A DNA stretch of 64,000 bases, taken from assembly GCF_017745275.1 (NCBI RefSeq), contig NZ_JAGHZS010000002.1, positions 855,859 to 919,858 of the forward strand, written 5' to 3'. Within the stretch, counting starts at the first letter, position 1. Every line of letters starts with the position of its first letter. Below, in pieces: positions 60,682 through 64,000 of the stretch. A program made the position numbers and the translations under genes. The notes beneath the pieces were generated by a model that was not told the origin of the DNA, did no database searches, and saw only the letters and a list, made by a program, of their open reading frames with translations. This DNA comes from Chitinophaga sp. (GTDB lineage: Bacteria > Bacteroidota > Bacteroidia > Chitinophagales > Chitinophagaceae).

Positions 60682-63600
60682 ATGAAAAAATTCTATGCAC
60701 AATGGCGCATTCCGCCAGGCAATACTTTTGCCGCTAAATTAGGGAGAACAATGAAGCTAACTGTAATTTTGCTATTTGCCGGTATACTGGGCATCTCCGC
60801 TAAAGGCCGGTCGCAGGACAATCATCTCTCGGTGAAATTGCACCAGGGAACTTTACCTCAGCTGTTTACTCAAATCCAGCTGCAAAGCACCTGGCGCATC
60901 TTTTATAAAGATGAACTGGTGAACCGGGAGCAACCTATTACCCTGGACCTGCAGGACAAAAAAATCAATGAAGTACTGGACAAAGCATTACTCAACACCA
61001 ACCTCAGCTATCGCATTGTACGCAACCAGGTAGCCATTATTCCTAAAGAGAAAATTAAAGGTGAGCATCCCACCGCGCCTCCATCCGTACTGGAAGATAG
61101 CGCCTATGTGATACGGGGACGTATATACGATACACATGAACCACCACAGGCATTGCCCGGCGTTACCATCCGCGTAAAAGACAATAACAACATCGGTACT
61201 ACCTCTGATGCCGATGGATATTTTACCCTGAAAACGAGGAAGAATGCCGTTCTTGTTTTTTCACAAATGGGATACCTGCCCCAGGAATATACCGTTATCC
61301 GTAGTTTGAATGCCCTCAATATATCCCTGAAGGAAAATGTATCCGCCCTTGACGAAGTAGTGGTAGTAGGGTTATCGGAACAACAGAAGAAGCACATCGC
61401 CAGTTCTATTGCTACCGTGAACATTGCACAACAAACCAATGGTAAGCCTATTACCGCTTTATCGCAGGCATTGCAAGGAGGTGTAACAGGCATACAGGTT
61501 ACCCAGAGCTCCGGTTTACCCGGTGGCGATGCAGCAGTGATCAAAATCCGTGGTATCAGCACCACCAATTTTTCCAATCCATTGGTGCTGGTAGACGGTG
61601 TACCTATGGACATGGATTATATTGATCCTGTTACTGTAGAAAGTGTGACTATCCTGAAAGACGCCGCCGCTGCAGCAGTATACGGCGCCCGGGCCGCCAA
61701 CGGCGTTATCCTTGTTACAACGAAACGTGGCGTAGCCGGAAGGGTAGCTGTCACCTACGATGGTTATTACGGGGTACAGTCACCGTCAACCATGCCGAAA
61801 CTGGTGGAAGCGCCGCAATATATGCGCATGTACAATGAAGCGCAGGTGAATGCAGGCAACCAGCCTTTTTATTCTGAGGAGGATATCAGGCATACGGAAG
61901 CAGGGGATGATCCTGTTAAGTATCCTAACACCAACTGGCAAAAACAAATTCTCAATCGTGCTGCACCTATTACCAGTCATTCGCTGGGAGTAAGCGGTGG
62001 TAACAGCCTGGCGCGTTTCGCATTAACCGCTAATTATCAGAATCAACAAGGCATGATTCCTTTGAATCATTCCAATAAATATAATATCCGCGCCAACACG
62101 TCTATTACCCTGAATAAAAAATTCCTGGTGTACATGGATATGCTGGCTATCAAAAGAAATACATTTTATCCTAACCGCCCTAATGGCAATGATGGTAACC
62201 GGATACTGGAAGACATCTTCCGTGTACCGCCTACTATCCTGCCCAAGTATCCACAGAAAGATGGTGCGCCTCTTATTTATGGCCGTTACGTAGATATTGT
62301 GAACCCTGTAGCTTATGCGGAACATGGCGGACGTTCCGCCAATGAATACGGACAATCAAGTATCAACCTGCAGCCAAAGTGGGAAGTGTTACCAGGGCTT
62401 AACCTGCGCGGCCAGTTTAGTTTCCGCCTGAACAGTGATGTAACCCGCACTACCCGTGATAACTATTACTTCTTCGACTATTACACCGGTAAACTGGTAC
62501 AAACCTGGGGTGTACAACGCAGCGCCAGCATGGCCAGAACGACTTACTATTATGCCGGTGTTACTGCAGATTATACCTACGATCTGAAAGACCATCATTT
62601 CTATGTGATGGGCGGCTATTCACAGGAAGAAAATAACGGCGACTATTGGGAGGTAAGATCGTTGTTGTCGTTTTATGGAAAGGTGAATTATTCCTATAAA
62701 GATAAATACTTACTGGAAGGAGCTATACGTACAGATGGTTCTTCCCGTTTCGGGCCAGGTCATAAGTATGGTACCTTCCCTTCTGTAGCTTTAGGATGGA
62801 ATGTGCATAAGGAAAACTTTATGCAATCTATGCCCGCCATCAACAACCTGAAACTGCGTGCTTCCTATGGCCGCCTGGGTAATGAAAATATCGACTTGTA
62901 CCAGTATCAGAATATGATCAACCCGGGAGATGGTACTGAAAGTATATTTGGTAACCCGGACATCACCTGGGAAACAGTAGACATGCTGGATCTGGGTGTG
63001 GACCTGAGTTTGTTTCAAAGTAAACTGGAGCTCACGTTTGATTACTATAATAAGGCAACCAATGGCATTATCCTGAATCCACCGGTATCTTATGTAGGCG
63101 GTATGGGTAAACCACCAATCAATGCCGGTAAGCTGCGTAACAAAGGCCTGGAGTTGTCATTGAACTATAATAGCCGTATTGGAAAAGATATCACGCTATC
63201 TGTACGTCCGGGTATTTCTTATAATAACAACACACTGCTTTCTTTATTGGGTGGCCCTTACATAGATGGTAACCACATTAACAAAGAAGGATACGCGTTG
63301 AATAGTTTATACGGCTACAAAACCAACGGGTTATTGCAGGCCGCCGACTTCAAAGCTGATGGTACCCCACTGGTACCTGTCATTGCGAACGAGAAGCCCG
63401 GCGATATCCGTTACGTAGATCAGAATGGTGATAACATTATTGATGGCAACGATCAAACAGTGATGGGTAACCCCACTCCTAAAGTGGATTTCTTCGCAAA
63501 TTTCCGCATCACCTATAAAAAATGGGAACTGGAAATGCTGCTGCAGGGCGTAAGCGCCAACGACGCGGTGCTCGGTGGGATGTTGGCTTATCCATTGGAT

Positions 63601-63954
63601 ATGTCGTTCGACGGTGGTGTGCCAACGCAATATTATGCCAACAACTACTGGACACCGGAACGTACCAATGCCCGCTTTCCGCGCCTGACTACTTCACCCA
63701 GCATCAACAAATTATCTTCTGATTTCTGGATACAGAACGGAGCGTATGTGCGCATGAAGTATATCCAGCTAGGCTACAATTTCAGCAGTACCCGTTTAAA
63801 ACGTATAGGCGTTAACGGTGCCCGCGTGTATGTGAATGCACAAAATCCATTTGTGTTTACTTCTATGAAGCTGGTGGATCCGGAAAGCCAGGGGAACCAG
63901 TGGACGTACGGTATTATGAAAGTATACACGGCAGGGGTGAGCATACAATTATAA
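60682..63954 (+). CDS. SusC/RagA-type TonB-linked outer-membrane protein with STN domain
   Basis: 1090 residues. After the signal segment (LTVILLFAGILGISAKGRSQ) comes an STN domain (about 50-105; LFTQIQLQSTWRIFYKDELV, VLDKALLNTNLSYRIV) for signalling to FecR. A CarboxypepD_reg domain (about 125-205; LPGVTIRVKDNNNIGTTSDADGYFTL) and the SusC plug (VVVVGLSEQQKK; IRGISTTNFSNPLVLVDGVPMD; AAAAVYGARAANGVILVTTKRG) follow. The C-terminal barrel ends GIMKVYTAGVSIQL. It imports a glycan or peptide with the SusD partner. The ATG at 60682 is preferred to a TTG at 60652. Confidence 0.94.
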   Translation: MKKFYAQWRIPPGNTFAAKLGRTMKLTVILLFAGILGISAKGRSQDNHLSVKLHQGTLPQLFTQIQLQSTWRIFYKDELVNREQPITLDLQDKKINEVLDKALLNTNLSYRIVRNQVAIIPKEKIKGEHPTAPPSVLEDSAYVIRGRIYDTHEPPQALPGVTIRVKDNNNIGTTSDADGYFTLKTRKNAVLVFSQMGYLPQEYTVIRSLNALNISLKENVSALDEVVVVGLSEQQKKHIASSIATVNIAQQTNGKPITALSQALQGGVTGIQVTQSSGLPGGDAAVIKIRGISTTNFSNPLVLVDGVPMDMDYIDPVTVESVTILKDAAAAAVYGARAANGVILVTTKRGVAGRVAVTYDGYYGVQSPSTMPKLVEAPQYMRMYNEAQVNAGNQPFYSEEDIRHTEAGDDPVKYPNTNWQKQILNRAAPITSHSLGVSGGNSLARFALTANYQNQQGMIPLNHSNKYNIRANTSITLNKKFLVYMDMLAIKRNTFYPNRPNGNDGNRILEDIFRVPPTILPKYPQKDGAPLIYGRYVDIVNPVAYAEHGGRSANEYGQSSINLQPKWEVLPGLNLRGQFSFRLNSDVTRTTRDNYYFFDYYTGKLVQTWGVQRSASMARTTYYYAGVTADYTYDLKDHHFYVMGGYSQEENNGDYWEVRSLLSFYGKVNYSYKDKYLLEGAIRTDGSSRFGPGHKYGTFPSVALGWNVHKENFMQSMPAINNLKLRASYGRLGNENIDLYQYQNMINPGDGTESIFGNPDITWETVDMLDLGVDLSLFQSKLELTFDYYNKATNGIILNPPVSYVGGMGKPPINAGKLRNKGLELSLNYNSRIGKDITLSVRPGISYNNNTLLSLLGGPYIDGNHINKEGYALNSLYGYKTNGLLQAADFKADGTPLVPVIANEKPGDIRYVDQNGDNIIDGNDQTVMGNPTPKVDFFANFRITYKKWELEMLLQGVSANDAVLGGMLAYPLDMSFDGGVPTQYYANNYWTPERTNARFPRLTTSPSINKLSSDFWIQNGAYVRMKYIQLGYNFSSTRLKRIGVNGARVYVNAQNPFVFTSMKLVDPESQGNQWTYGIMKVYTAGVSIQL

Positions 63955-63971
63955 CCATTAAACTTTTCGTT

Positions 63972-64000
63972 ATGAAGAAATATAGTAAGATGATCCTGCT
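63972..64000 (+). CDS. Start of a SusD/RagB-type lipoprotein (cut by window edge)
   Basis: ATG at 63972 begins MKKYSKMILL, a basic plus hydrophobic signal start, 17 bases after the SusC stop. The position directly after SusC is where the SusD partner is normally found; the rest is outside the window. Confidence 0.55.

Overview
The window looks like chromosomal DNA of a Bacteroidota member, most likely Chitinophagaceae (Chitinophaga-like). Supporting signs are: many promoters of the Bacteroidota type (TAnnTTTG at -7); FecR and ECF sigma pairs next to a SusC/SusD-type outer-membrane pair; DUF4251, carboxypeptidase-like regulatory domains and CarboxypepD-plug receptors; and weak or absent Shine-Dalgarno sequences. 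No rRNA, conventional tRNA, CRISPR array, transposase or phage gene was found.

Layout. 1-1.6 kb: end of an ECF-sigma/FecR regulatory pair. 1.7-5.4 kb: exonuclease VII (xseA/xseB), a secreted carboxypeptidase-regulatory-domain protein and a BamA-like outer-membrane protein. 5.6-9.5 kb: the most unusual locus, a 740-residue protein with a zinc-knuckle/RING-like motif and a TerD-like C-terminus. Its upstream leader holds two tRNA-like RNAs, and a divergent WYL-domain regulator lies beyond a perfect palindromic operator. 9.5-17 kb: a four-gene operon of planctomycete-type cytochrome and DUF1501 proteins with an AraC regulator. 17-28 kb: small membrane proteins (one interrupted by a stop), DNA polymerase IV, an orphan CDI-type immunity protein, a dithiol-oxidoreductase-like flavoprotein, an ankyrin-like protein, an ABC exporter, DUF4251, GNAT and HAD proteins. 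28-32 kb: a secreted DUF1080/PA14 protein and a PQQ-dehydrogenase/cytochrome c protein. 32-37 kb: aminopeptidase P, an AraC regulator and a two-component system. 37.6-42.6 kb: a TetR-controlled TolC/HlyD/DHA2 efflux operon. 43-52.5 kb: a TonB-dependent receptor, an Mpo1-like protein and a giant alpha-2-macroglobulin containing a TonB plug. 52.6-58.5 kb: an NAD(P) oxidoreductase, HxlR/DoxX, a 98-bp tandem repeat array, a vault-like SPFH protein and a ROK protein. 58.7-64 kb: a second ECF sigma/FecR/SusC/SusD set, cut by the right edge.

Two themes run across the window. First, a family of long (about 75-260 bp) inverted repeats sharing AAAGCTATT..AGCG and AGAAAGC modules sits in intergenic gaps, often touching stop codons and in two cases supplying the C-terminal codons of a gene. 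Second, cell-surface nutrient handling dominates the gene content. The best candidate for an undescribed system is the WYL / tRNA-like RNA / RING-TerD-like locus at 5.57-9.46 kb. Its arrangement recalls the RNA-repair operons in which tRNA-mimicking Y RNAs accompany a regulator and an RNA-handling protein, but with a different protein partner.
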